A DNA stretch of 64,000 bases from Streptomyces inusitatus (GCF_014651115.1 NZ_BMWG01000008.1:193445-257444); one strand, 5' to 3'. Shown: positions 32,955-41,475, counted from the stretch's first letter. The notes: a model not told the origin generated them from the sequence alone. Numbers and translations are program-made.

Positions 32955-33006
32955 CCGAACCGACTCAGCGCCGAACCGACTCAGCGCTGAACCGATGAAC
33001 CGATGA
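32955..33006. repeat. Tandem 16-bp repeat between DsrE trio and CLF C
   Basis: CCGAACCGACTCAGCG occurs twice head-to-tail (32955-32970, 32971-32986). Degenerate GAACCGAT units follow to about 33006. It lies outside genes, just before the ribosome site GAGAGGAG of the next gene. Confidence 0.9.
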
Positions 33007-33040
33007 ACCTGTGAAGCAACCGAGAGGAGCACCGCGTCCC

Positions 33041-34150
33041 ATGGCCACCGCCACCACCGCCGTCCGAGGACCGCTCATCACCGCCTGGTCCGTCGTCTCG
33101 CCCTACGGTCTGGAGAGCGCCCAGTTCGCGGCCGGGCTGAGCAGCGGCAGGACCACCGCGGCCCCCCTCGACCAGGCCATCTGGTCGGCCCCCGTGGACA
33201 CCGCCTGTCTGGTCCCCGACTTCAGCCCCGCCGCCGTCCTCGGCCGCAAGGGCACCCGCTCCATGGACCGGGTCACCGGTCTCGCGGTGACCGCCGTGGG
33301 GCAGCTGCTGCGCGACCGGGACGGGGAGCGCATCGCCGGTGTCGGCGAGGACGCCGCCCTGGTGCTCGGCACCAACACCGGCAGCGCGCAGAGCATGATG
33401 GACTTCACCCGCGACTCGCTGGTGCAGGAGAAGCCGTTCTTCGTCGACCCGATGCGCTTCCCCAACACGGTGATGAACTGCGCGGCCGGCCAGTGCGCCA
33501 TCTGGCACCGGCTCAAGGGCCCCAACACCACCGTCGCCGGGGGCAGGGCCTCCGGTCTGCTGGCGCTCAACTACGCGCTGCGGCTGCGGAGGTCGGGGCG
33601 GGCCAGGACCGTGCTGTGCGGGGCGGTCGAGGAGTTCTCGGCGGCCCGCGCCTGGCTGGAGGTGCACACCCGGCGCGCGGACGAGAGCGAGTCCGTGCTG
33701 GGCGAGGGCGCCGCCGTACTGCTGCTGGAGTCCGCCGAGGACGCGGCGGAGCACGGCCGCTCCGGGCTCGCCGAGGTGCTGGCCCTGGAGTTCGGCGTCT
33801 TCCACTCGGACGACCAGGTCGCCACGGTCCTCGCGGACAGCGTCCGCCGGGCGCTGGCGCGCTCCGGGGTGCGGGTGGACGAGATCGCGCTGGCCGCCGA
33901 CTCCCAGGCGCACGGCGTCCGGGGGCTCGGCGAGCGCGCCGCGCTGCGGGACGTCCTGGGCGGCCACTGCCCCGAGCGCATCGCCTGCGCCGAGCCGATC
34001 GGCGACACCCACGCGGCCTCCGCGACCTTCCAGACAGCGGCGCTGCTGACGGCCGCCCGCGCGGCCGGCGGGATGACCGGCTCGGTGGGTCTGGTCACCT
34101 CCGTCGACCGGGACGGGGTCGTGGGCTGTGCCGTGCTCCGGCTGGGCTGA
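33041..34150 (+). CDS. Chain-length-factor-like protein C (orphan)
   Basis: The protein is 369 residues from ATG 33041 (GAGAGGAG 12-19 bases upstream). Thiolase-fold landmarks are LGTNTGSAQSMMDF and DPMRFPNTVMNCAAGQCAIWHRLKGPN. The nucleophile segment reads VAGGRASGLLAL without Cys; the HGTGT position reads DSQAHGVRG, and GDTHAAS replaces GHxxGA. Non-condensing. It has no ketosynthase directly beside it, unlike CLF A and CLF B, so it may pair with ketosynthase 1 at a distance. The DPMRFPN...AAGQ stretch resembles CLFs of highly reducing type II systems more than aromatic ones (my impression). Confidence 0.78.
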   Translation: MATATTAVRGPLITAWSVVSPYGLESAQFAAGLSSGRTTAAPLDQAIWSAPVDTACLVPDFSPAAVLGRKGTRSMDRVTGLAVTAVGQLLRDRDGERIAGVGEDAALVLGTNTGSAQSMMDFTRDSLVQEKPFFVDPMRFPNTVMNCAAGQCAIWHRLKGPNTTVAGGRASGLLALNYALRLRRSGRARTVLCGAVEEFSAARAWLEVHTRRADESESVLGEGAAVLLLESAEDAAEHGRSGLAEVLALEFGVFHSDDQVATVLADSVRRALARSGVRVDEIALAADSQAHGVRGLGERAALRDVLGGHCPERIACAEPIGDTHAASATFQTAALLTAARAAGGMTGSVGLVTSVDRDGVVGCAVLRLG

Positions 34151-34195
34151 GCGGCCGGCCGAGGCCGGGCGGAGAGACAAGAGGAAGGCAGGGAC

Positions 34196-35134
34196 ATGAG
34201 CACGGAAGCACCCCGGGTGGGACTGCTCTTCCCCGGGCAGGGCGCGCAGCGTCCCGGCATGGGCGGGGCCTGGCGCGACTGCGCCTCCTGGGACCTCGTC
34301 GCGGCGGTCTCCGAGATCTCCGGCACCGATGTGGCGGAGCTGCTGCTGACCGCCGACGAGCAGACGCTGCGCCGTACCGATCTGGCCCAGCTGGCGATCT
34401 TCACCACCTCGCTGATGGCGTACCGGGAGGCCGTCGCGCTGGGCGTGCTGGGCGAGGTCGTCGCGTACGCCGGGCACAGTCTCGGCGAGTACGTCGCCCT
34501 GACGGCCTCGGGCGCGCTGCCGTACGAGGACGCGGTACGCCTGGTGGCGGCCCGCGGCCGGGGGATGCGGGAGGCTGCCGGGGCGCGGCCGGGCACCATG
34601 GCCGTGCTGCTGGGCGTGGAGCTCGCGGCGGTCGAGGAGGAGACGGCCGCGATCCGCGCGGACGGCGGTCCCGGGGTGTGGGTCGCCAATCTCAACTGCC
34701 CCGGTCAGGTCGTGTGCTCCGGTGTCCCCGAGGGGCTGGAGCGGCTCTCGGCGCGGATCGCGGTCCCCGGTGTGAAGGTGATCGCCATCCCGGTCGGCGG
34801 CGCGTTCCACAGTCCGCTGATGGGCCCGGCGGCCGACGATCTCGCCAAGGCTCTGACGGAGGCCCGGTTCGCCGCCGAGCACGGGACGGTCATCGCCAAT
34901 GTGGACGCCCGGCCGTACACGAAGGACGCCGACTGGGCAGACTTGATGACCCGTCAGCTCACTTCCCCGGTCCGCTGGGAGGAGAGCGTACGGACGCTGA
35001 CCGGCGAACTCGGCTGCGCCCGGCTGCTGGAGCTGGGGCCCGGCACCACCTTGACCTCGCTGATGCGCCGTATCGACAAGAGCGTCGGGGCGGCCGCGCT
35101 GAACAGCGCCTCCGCCGTCGCCGCGCTCGCCTGA
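34196..35134 (+). CDS. Malonyl-CoA:ACP transacylase (FabD-like)
   Basis: The protein is 312 residues. LLFPGQGAQRPGMG opens the fold; nucleophile Ser is in AGHSLGEYVAL and the partner His in GAFHSPLM, the malonyl-type motif. ATG 34196 has GAGGAAGGCAGGG upstream. Type II clusters often borrow FabD from fatty acid synthesis; a dedicated copy points to a self-contained system. It should load malonyl on the ACPs at 21924 and 35202. Confidence 0.92.
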   Translation: MSTEAPRVGLLFPGQGAQRPGMGGAWRDCASWDLVAAVSEISGTDVAELLLTADEQTLRRTDLAQLAIFTTSLMAYREAVALGVLGEVVAYAGHSLGEYVALTASGALPYEDAVRLVAARGRGMREAAGARPGTMAVLLGVELAAVEEETAAIRADGGPGVWVANLNCPGQVVCSGVPEGLERLSARIAVPGVKVIAIPVGGAFHSPLMGPAADDLAKALTEARFAAEHGTVIANVDARPYTKDADWADLMTRQLTSPVRWEESVRTLTGELGCARLLELGPGTTLTSLMRRIDKSVGAAALNSASAVAALA

Positions 35135-35163
35135 ACCACATCCGAACCACCACTGAATCACTC

Positions 35164-35190
35164 ATCGAACATCGAACATCGAACGTCGAA
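35164..35190. repeat. Tandem heptamer repeat before ACP 2
   Basis: ATCGAAC three times in tandem (35164-35184), then GTCGAA, immediately before the ribosome site AGGAG (35190-35194) of the ACP gene. Confidence 0.85.
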
Positions 35191-35201
35191 GGAGACAACC
35201 C

Positions 35202-35465
35202 ATGTCCGACAACGCCAACACCGCCGTCCTCGACAAGGAAGACCTGCGGGAGACCGTCGCCGAAGTGCTCGACGTCGACGAGGCGAAGCTGACCGACGAG
35301 GCCCACTTCGTCAACGACCTCGGTGTGGACTCCCTGATGGCCCTTGAGGTGATGGTCGTCCTGGAGAAGAAGTACGGCGTCAAGCTCGGCGAGTCCGAGC
35401 TGAAGGAGGTCACCTCCCTCCAGAAGGCCCACGACCTGCTCGACGCCAAGCTGAAGGCCCTCTGA
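35202..35465 (+). CDS. Acyl carrier protein 2 of the type II PKS
   Basis: The protein is 87 residues. Phosphopantetheine Ser is S44 in DLGVDSLMALEV, the canonical ACP motif. AAGGAGAC precedes ATG 35202. Its stop shares a base with the dehydratase start (TGATG). It sits between the transacylase and dehydratase, like ACPs of fatty acid and type II systems, and is the better candidate for the elongation carrier; ACP 1 has the less usual DHDADSL. Confidence 0.95.
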   Translation: MSDNANTAVLDKEDLRETVAEVLDVDEAKLTDEAHFVNDLGVDSLMALEVMVVLEKKYGVKLGESELKEVTSLQKAHDLLDAKLKAL

Positions 35466-36424
35466 TGGCCGTGCTCGACGCCGGCCCGGTGCGGGCCGTG
35501 CCCGAGATCGCGTCCGGGCCGGGCGAACCGCCGCGCACCGTCGTCCAGGTCGACGCGGACGAGCGGGTCTTCCCCGGCCACTACCCCGGGTTCCCGATCT
35601 TCCCGGGGGTCTGTGTGGTCGAGCAGGTGCGCCGCAGCGCGCTGGCGACCGTACCCGCCGAGGCGGGGAAGGTGATCGTGCGGGCCGTCGAGTCCACCCG
35701 GTTCCTCTCCCCCGTCTTCCCCGGCGACCGGCTGACCGTGGAGCTGAAGTGGTCGCCCCGGAACGGGGCCTGGCGCTGCGAGGCGGTCGCGTCGACCGAA
35801 CGCGGCCGTGCGGCGACCGTACGGCTGCGGCTCGTCGCGGCGGCGGAGGAGCCCGGACCCGCGGCCGGACCCGCGGCCGGGGACGCACCGCGTCCGGGTG
35901 AGGGCGTCGGCGCGCTGACCATCGGCGAGATCAAGAAGGTGCTGCCGCACCGCTATCCGATGCTGCTGGTGGACCGGGTCGATGAACTCGTCCCCGCCGA
36001 ACGGCTGACCGCGGTCAAGGCCGTGACCTGCAACGAGCCCTGGTACCAGGATCTGGCCGAGGAGGCCGGGGACGAGGAGCACGCCTATCCGCAGGCGCTG
36101 CTGGTCGAGTCCTGGTGCCAGGCGGCCGGGGTGCTGGCCGCCTGGGACAGGCCCAACCCGGATGTGCTCTCGGGCCAGGTGATGCTTTTCGGCAGCATCT
36201 CGGACGTCGTCCTCGCCCGGCCGGTGCTCCCGGGCGAGGTGCTGGAGCACCGCGTACGGCTGGTCCGCGCCCTCAGCGACACCGTGATCTTCGAGGGCGA
36301 GTCTCTGTCGGCCGGCGAGATCGTGATGGAGGTCGGCCGCGTCGTCATGGCGATGCGCCCGGCCGGGGAACTCACCGGCGCGCTGCCGGGCGCCCCCGCG
36401 GCCGTCGCCGCCGGGGCTCACTAG
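35465..36424 (+). CDS. Fused double-hotdog dehydratase (FabA/FabZ-like)
   Basis: The protein is 319 residues. The first hotdog (about 20-120) has VFPGHYPGFPIFPGV with the catalytic His and a following Glu in VVEQVRR, but lacks the LPHR start. The second (about 150-305) begins with the FabZ sequence IKKVLPHRYPMLLVDRV and has the Glu-bearing helix (QALLVESWCQAAG). The FPGHFP block, however, is replaced by HAYPQA, shortening the His-to-Glu spacing. So one half appears catalytic and the other altered, resembling a fusion of the two subunits of a heterodimeric dehydratase. It dehydrates beta-hydroxyacyl-ACP to enoyl-ACP. Confidence 0.85.
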   Translation: MAVLDAGPVRAVPEIASGPGEPPRTVVQVDADERVFPGHYPGFPIFPGVCVVEQVRRSALATVPAEAGKVIVRAVESTRFLSPVFPGDRLTVELKWSPRNGAWRCEAVASTERGRAATVRLRLVAAAEEPGPAAGPAAGDAPRPGEGVGALTIGEIKKVLPHRYPMLLVDRVDELVPAERLTAVKAVTCNEPWYQDLAEEAGDEEHAYPQALLVESWCQAAGVLAAWDRPNPDVLSGQVMLFGSISDVVLARPVLPGEVLEHRVRLVRALSDTVIFEGESLSAGEIVMEVGRVVMAMRPAGELTGALPGAPAAVAAGAH

Positions 36425-36437
36425 GGATGGGGTCGGG

Positions 36438-37187
36438 ATGAACGAGACATCGGCGGGCGAGCGCGGGGTCGCGCTGATCACGGGCGGCACCCGGGGCATC
36501 GGCCGGGCCACCGTGCTCAGGCTGGCCCGCGACGGGCACGACGTCGCCTTCTGTTACGCCTCGCGGCCGGACGCCGCCGTCGAGCTGGAGAAGGAGGTGT
36601 CCGAACTCGGCGTCCGCGTCTACTCCCGGCAGACGGATGTGTCGGACCCGGACGCGGTGCGCGCCCTGGTCGCCGAGACCGAGGAGCGGCTCGGCACCGT
36701 CGGCACGGTGGTCACCTCCGCGGGCATCGTGCGGGACCAGCCGCTGCTGATGATGTCGGACGACGACTGGCAGCGGGTCCAGCGGGTGAATCTGGACGGC
36801 ACGTACCATCTGTGCCGTTCGGTGGTCTTCGAGATGATGAAGCGCAAGAGCGGCTGCATCGTCAACATCTCGTCGGTCGCCGGGGTCTACGGCCATGCCA
36901 CCCAGAGCAACTATTCGGCGTCCAAGGCGGGCATCATCGGCTTCACCAAGGCGCTCGCCAAGGAGGTGGGCCGCTACGGCATCCGGGCCAACGCGATCGC
37001 CCCCGGCTTCATCGACACCGACATGACCTCCGCCCTGCCCGACAAGGTCAGGGAGCAGGCGGTCAAGACCATTCCGCTGCGCCGGCTCGGCCGTCCCGAG
37101 GAGGTCGCGGACATGGTGTCGTACCTGGTCGGAGCGGAGTATGTGACGGGCGCGGTGCTCCAGATCGACGGAGGACTCGTTGTCTGA
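36438..37187 (+). CDS. 3-oxoacyl-ACP reductase (FabG-like ketoreductase)
   Basis: The protein is 249 residues. TGGTRGIGRATVL cofactor site, NISSVAG, catalytic YSASK and PGFIDTDMT are all present; it aligns with FabG from end to end. It should reduce each beta-keto group with NADPH. The 3' end overlaps the next gene by 8 bases. The presence of KR, DH, ER and MAT in one operon, without aromatase or cyclase of the aromatic type, is what identifies the system as reducing. Confidence 0.93.
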   Translation: MNETSAGERGVALITGGTRGIGRATVLRLARDGHDVAFCYASRPDAAVELEKEVSELGVRVYSRQTDVSDPDAVRALVAETEERLGTVGTVVTSAGIVRDQPLLMMSDDDWQRVQRVNLDGTYHLCRSVVFEMMKRKSGCIVNISSVAGVYGHATQSNYSASKAGIIGFTKALAKEVGRYGIRANAIAPGFIDTDMTSALPDKVREQAVKTIPLRRLGRPEEVADMVSYLVGAEYVTGAVLQIDGGLVV

Positions 37188-37941
37188 CACGGCTGACACG
37201 GTCGGCACAACCCGCCGGTCCGGGGCGCGCAGGCCGCCGCCCCGGTTCTACTTCTCACTGCGCAGCCCGTACTCCTGGATCGCCTACCGGGATCTGACGG
37301 CGGACCATCCGGATCTCGCGGCGGCCGTGGAGTGGCGGCCGTTCTGGGAGCCCGACGAGAGCAGCGCCGGGGCCCTGGCCGAGGCGGGCGGGGGTTTCCC
37401 GTATGTGGCGATGTCCCGGGAGAAGCATCTGTACATCCTCCAGGACGTACGGCGGCTGACCCGGGCGCGGAAGCTGGAGATGAGCTGGCCCCTGGACCGG
37501 GAGCCCGTCTGGGAGGTGCCGCATCTGGCCTGGTTCGTCGCGGCGGACGCGGGGCTCGGCCGGGAGTATGTGGAGCTGGCCTACCGGGCGCGCTGGCAGG
37601 AGGGGCGCGACATCTGCGATCCGGCGGTCGTCGGGGAGCTGGGGTCCGCGCTCGGGCTGCCCGCCGACCGGATGGCGGGCGCGGCGCTGGACGCCGGGCT
37701 GCGCGCCCGGGGGGTCTCGGCGCTGCTGGACGTCCACCGCGACGGTGTCTTCGGGGTGCCCTTCTTCGTCCACCGGTACGACAAGTTCTGGGGGGCGGAC
37801 CGGCTCACGGAGTTCGCCGAGGCGGTGGGAAACTCCGCGGAGAGGCGTCCAGCGGCAGGTCAAGGGGCCGACGGCGCAAAGGAGTTCGAGAGTAGGGTGA
37901 AGGGGTCGGCCGACGGGGGACACGCCGGCGGCTGCGGCTGA
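37180..37941 (+). CDS. 2-hydroxychromene-2-carboxylate isomerase-like (DsbA/GST-kappa fold)
   Basis: The protein is 253 residues from TTG 37180, preceded by GGAGGA and overlapping the KR gene. FYFSLRSPYSWIAYRDL and GVFGVPFFVHRYDKFWGADRL are the ends of the kappa-GST/HCCA-isomerase fold. The DsbA CxxC is replaced by SPYS, as in that family. Members use glutathione or none and catalyse isomerisation of conjugated double bonds. I infer double-bond geometry or position editing of a polyene intermediate; that is not shown by sequence. A tail of about 35 residues is low complexity. Confidence 0.78.
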   Translation: MSDTADTVGTTRRSGARRPPPRFYFSLRSPYSWIAYRDLTADHPDLAAAVEWRPFWEPDESSAGALAEAGGGFPYVAMSREKHLYILQDVRRLTRARKLEMSWPLDREPVWEVPHLAWFVAADAGLGREYVELAYRARWQEGRDICDPAVVGELGSALGLPADRMAGAALDAGLRARGVSALLDVHRDGVFGVPFFVHRYDKFWGADRLTEFAEAVGNSAERRPAAGQGADGAKEFESRVKGSADGGHAGGCG

Positions 37942-37991
37942 GACCGACTCGCGGACCGTGCGCGCACCGCGACACCCAGAGGGGGAGACGA

Positions 37992-38990
37992 ATGCCGAAC
38001 GACCCTGCCGGACAGCGGGACAGAGGGAATCCGGAGGCCCCGGACACTTCGGAGACAGGGGGGAAGCGGCCGGCGGCCCGCCGGGGCTCCCTTCCGCAAC
38101 GGATACTGGCGGTGCCTGCGCTGCCCGCCGCGCCGGTCTACGGCGCGCTGCTCTCGTATCTCGTCTACCACCCGCCCCGGCGGCCCCATCACAAGCATCC
38201 CGCGAAGGATTTCGGGCTGCCGGTGGAGGAGTTGTGGGTACGGCTGCCCGGCGGGCGGCGGAAGCTGCACATCTGGCTCTGCCGGGGCGGCGCCGACCGG
38301 GTGGTGGTCGTCGGCCACGGCATAGGTCTGAGCAAGTCGGCAAGCCTGGCGCAGGCGGCCTTCCTCCACGAGGCGGGTTACACGGTCGCCCTGTTCGACC
38401 ACCGCAATCACGGTCTGAGCGACTCGGACAAGGCGTTCTGGGGGCTGAGCGAGCGCCACACCGACGATGTGGTGGCGGTCGTGGACACGCTGCGGGCGAT
38501 GCCCGAGTACGCCGAAGCGCGGTACGCGGTCTACGGGTTCTCCTTCTCCACCTTCCCCTCGCTCTATCTGCTGAAGCGGGCGGGCTGCCAGGTGGAGGCG
38601 ATCGTCTGCGACAGCGGACCGGCCCTTGAGCTGCTCCCGCTGTTCCAGAACTTCCTGCGCGCCAAGGGGCTTCCGGTGCCGCCGCCGCTGCGTCACCGGC
38701 CCTCCTGGCCGGTGCTGACCGCCGTCTTCTCCCGGCTGGGCACCGCGATGCTCCAGGCGGAATGGCCGCCGCCGGTCACCGACGCCTATCTGCGCACACC
38801 GGTGCTGATCCTGGCGGGCGAGGAGGACTCGATCATCCCCGTGGAGAGCGCCCGGGCGCTGGCCGCCCGCTATCCCGGGGCCGAGTTCGAGGTGCTGCCC
38901 GGCACCGAGCACCTCCAGGGCATGAAGACCGACCCGGAGCACTACCGGGGCACGGTCCTCGCCTTCCTGAAGCGGGCGCTGGGCGGATGA
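37992..38990 (+). CDS. Membrane-anchored alpha/beta hydrolase B
   Basis: The protein is 332 residues. A hydrophobic segment (about 38-55) follows a polar N-terminus. Hydrolase landmarks are VGHGIGLSKSASL, FDHRNHGLSD, YGFSFSTFPSLYLL (nucleophile Ser inside GFSFS), IVCDSGPALEL, ILAGEEDSIIP and TEHLQGM. It is a full-length paralogue of the hydrolase at 30760, sharing the FSFST and CDSGP motifs. It overlaps the SRPBCC gene by 4 bases. Two membrane-linked copies in one cluster suggest acyl-chain release or transacylation at the membrane. Confidence 0.8.
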   Translation: MPNDPAGQRDRGNPEAPDTSETGGKRPAARRGSLPQRILAVPALPAAPVYGALLSYLVYHPPRRPHHKHPAKDFGLPVEELWVRLPGGRRKLHIWLCRGGADRVVVVGHGIGLSKSASLAQAAFLHEAGYTVALFDHRNHGLSDSDKAFWGLSERHTDDVVAVVDTLRAMPEYAEARYAVYGFSFSTFPSLYLLKRAGCQVEAIVCDSGPALELLPLFQNFLRAKGLPVPPPLRHRPSWPVLTAVFSRLGTAMLQAEWPPPVTDAYLRTPVLILAGEEDSIIPVESARALAARYPGAEFEVLPGTEHLQGMKTDPEHYRGTVLAFLKRALGG

Positions 38991-39565
38991 GGGACTCGGG
39001 ATCGCCCCGTGTGTGGGGCGCGCGACCGGCGGAGCTGGCCGACTCCTACCCCTGCGACGATCTGCTGGGGCCGGACGCCGAGCCCTGGATCCGGGCGGTG
39101 ACCGTACGCGCGGACGCCGCGACCGTCTTCCGCTGGCTCTGCCAGCTCAAGGTCGCGCCGTACAGCTACGACAGTCTGGACAACTTCGGCCGCCGCAGCC
39201 CCAGAAGGCTCACCCCCGGGGCGGAGGTGCTGGAGAAGGGCCAGCGGGTGATGACCATCTTCGAGCTGGTCTCCTTCGAGAGGGACCGGCATCTGACGCT
39301 GCTGCTGACGAGGGCCTGGGCGATACGGGCCTTCGGGCGGTTCGCCCTCACCTACGCCGTGGTCCCCGAGGGCGAGGAAAGCTGCCGGCTGCTGGTGAAG
39401 ATGGTCGTCGGCCGTCGGCCCGGGGCGCTGGGCGGCCCCCGGCTGAAGATGATGGCCTGGGGCGATCTGCTGATGATGCGCCGTCAGCTGCTGACGCTGC
39501 GCGATCTCGCGGAGGGCCGTGGGCAGGTCAAGGGGGTACGTCCACCCACGGGCGGTGGCAACTAA
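38987..39565 (+). CDS. SRPBCC (START-like) family protein
   Basis: The protein is 192 residues. The order of strands and long C-terminal helix (IRAVTVRADAATVFRWLCQLKVAPYSYDSLDNFGRRSP, MTIFELVSFERDRHLTLLL, KMMAWGDLLMMRRQLLTLRDLA) fits SRPBCC/polyketide-cyclase-like proteins. These bind hydrophobic ligands; some cyclise, others only carry. ATG 38987 is coupled to hydrolase B by ATGA. It differs from classical type II aromatases/cyclases. Function open. Confidence 0.7.
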   Translation: MRDSGSPRVWGARPAELADSYPCDDLLGPDAEPWIRAVTVRADAATVFRWLCQLKVAPYSYDSLDNFGRRSPRRLTPGAEVLEKGQRVMTIFELVSFERDRHLTLLLTRAWAIRAFGRFALTYAVVPEGEESCRLLVKMVVGRRPGALGGPRLKMMAWGDLLMMRRQLLTLRDLAEGRGQVKGVRPPTGGGN

Positions 39566-39656
39566 CTGCCAGCTCTCCGAGGGAAGTTGACCACGCTTCG
39601 GCGCTCCGTGAACGATCAGTCGACAGCGTGCGACATCCACAGCGAGAGGCCTTCCC

Positions 39657-41207
39657 GTGGTTCAGCCGATTGCAGGAGAGAACCCGGGCCGGGTCGGGGC
39701 CGAGCCATCGGCACAGACCCCGAGCGGTCGCCGCTGGCTCGCCCTCGCCGTACTGGTCCTCGCCCAGCTGACGGTCTGGCTCGACAACACGATCCTCAAT
39801 GTCGCGCTGAACACCCTCGCCGATCCCGGCGAGGGGCTCGGGGCCACCACCAATGAGCTCCAGTGGAGCATCAGCTCCTACACGCTGATCTTCGCCGTGA
39901 TGCTCTTCAGCGGCGGGGTGCTCGGCGACCGCTACGGCCACCGCAGACTGCTGCTGGCGGGCACGCTGATCTTCGCCGCCGCCTCCTTCTGGGCGGGGGC
40001 GAGCGACAGTCCGGCCGAACTGATCGTGGCCCGGGGCGCGATGGGCGTCGGCAGCGCCCTGATCATGCCGGCGACGCTCTCCCTGATCGCCGCCGTGTTC
40101 GACGCCCGCGAGCGGGCCATGGCCATCGCGATCTGGTCCGGCTCCAGCGGGCTGGCCATCGCGGCCGGCCCGCTCGTCGGCGGCGCTCTGCTGGAGCGCT
40201 TCTGGTGGGGCTCGGTCTTCATGGTCAACGTCCCGCTGGCCGCGATCACCGTGATCGGTGCGCTTCTGCTGCTGCCCGCCGCCCGGGGCACGGTCCGCAC
40301 CTCGCTGGACCCGCTCGGGGTGCTGCTCTCCACCGTCGGCCTGGGCGCGGTGGTCTACGGGCTGATCGAGGGCGGCCACCTCGGCGAGTGGACCAGCCCT
40401 GGTGTGCTGTGGCCGATCGTCGGCGGACTGGCGGTGCTCGCCGTCTTCGTCCTGGTGGAGCTGAAGGTGGCCACCCCCAGCCTTGATGTGCGGCTCTTCG
40501 GCAACGCCCGGTTCACCGGCGCCACGCTCTCGGTGATGCTGACCTTCTTCAGCCTCTCCGGGTCCATGTTCTACACCTCCTTCTATCTCCAGGGCGTACG
40601 CGAGCAGAGCCCCTTCGAGGCCGGACTCAATCTGCTGCCGGTGGCGATCGGGGTGCTGGTGGGCGCTCCCGCCTCGGCGGCGCTGGTCCGCAGATTCGGG
40701 CTGGGCCCGGTGGTGAGCGTGGCCATGACCGTCGCGGCGGGGACCTTCCTCGCCTATGCCTGGCTCGACGAATCCACCCCGATGACGTACTTCTGGCTGC
40801 TCCTGGTGGTGCAGGGGGCCTCGATGGGCGCGGCGATGGCCCCCACCACCGAGGCGGTGATGTCGGTCCTGCCCGAGGAGCGGACGGGCGCGGGCTCGGC
40901 GGTGAACAACTCGATGCGGCAGATCGGCGGAGTGCTGGGGGTGGCCGTCCTCGGCTCGCTGCTCACCAGCGTCTACGGCTCGGACGTCGAACCCCGGCTG
41001 GCGGGGCTCCCGGAGCCGGCCGCCGAGGCGGCGAAGGAGTCGGCCGAGGCCGCGCGGCAGATCAGTCTGGAGCTGAAGCTGCCGGAGCTGGTCGCGGCGG
41101 CCGACGAGAGCTTTCTCCACGCGATGCATGTGACGGCGGTCGTCGGCGGAATCGTGGCGGCGCTGGGCGCGGTCGTCGTACTGGTGGCGTTCCGTAAACC
41201 ACGCTGA
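39657..41207 (+). CDS. MFS exporter, DHA2 (14-TM) family
   Basis: The protein is 516 residues from GTG 39657 with GAGAGG upstream. The N-terminal motif WLDNTILNVALNTL, the GDRYGHRRLLL loop, the 14-helix hydrophobicity pattern and the length identify a drug:proton antiporter of the DHA2 family. Placed at the end of the type II PKS operon, it most likely exports the product and gives self-resistance. No terminator with a strong stem is visible between it and the LamG protein gene. Confidence 0.92.
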   Translation: MVQPIAGENPGRVGAEPSAQTPSGRRWLALAVLVLAQLTVWLDNTILNVALNTLADPGEGLGATTNELQWSISSYTLIFAVMLFSGGVLGDRYGHRRLLLAGTLIFAAASFWAGASDSPAELIVARGAMGVGSALIMPATLSLIAAVFDARERAMAIAIWSGSSGLAIAAGPLVGGALLERFWWGSVFMVNVPLAAITVIGALLLLPAARGTVRTSLDPLGVLLSTVGLGAVVYGLIEGGHLGEWTSPGVLWPIVGGLAVLAVFVLVELKVATPSLDVRLFGNARFTGATLSVMLTFFSLSGSMFYTSFYLQGVREQSPFEAGLNLLPVAIGVLVGAPASAALVRRFGLGPVVSVAMTVAAGTFLAYAWLDESTPMTYFWLLLVVQGASMGAAMAPTTEAVMSVLPEERTGAGSAVNNSMRQIGGVLGVAVLGSLLTSVYGSDVEPRLAGLPEPAAEAAKESAEAARQISLELKLPELVAAADESFLHAMHVTAVVGGIVAALGAVVVLVAFRKPR

Positions 41208-41340
41208 CCAATAATTCTCCATCAGAAGATCGGTTAGGTGTATCTCACCTCCCGGCCAGCGGGAAACACCGCCCTGGACAGCCGACACAGGTGGATAGTC
41301 ATATCTATCTGCTTTTATCGGCCATTGACGGTCTGTTCGA

Positions 41341-41353
41341 TATTCGGCGAATA
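41341..41353. promoter_or_regulatory. Palindrome TATTCG-G-CGAATA upstream of the LamG protein gene
   Basis: Perfect 6-bp arms about a single G, in the 256-base intergenic region 41208-41463. A TTGACG lies upstream (about 41327). The region is AT-rich for this genome and probably holds the promoter of the LamG-protein gene. AGGTG(TATCT)CACCT, at about 41231-41245, is a second small inverted repeat. Confidence 0.5.
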
Positions 41354-41475
41354 GGTCCGCGTGCTCAACTGTCTCTCGCTTCCCCGTCCCCCGAAGCGTT
41401 CCCGTACGGCCATGGGCCGCCCCGCCCATCGCTCCGCCGTGCCCGGACGCCGTGTGAACAGGAGTGACGACGACG

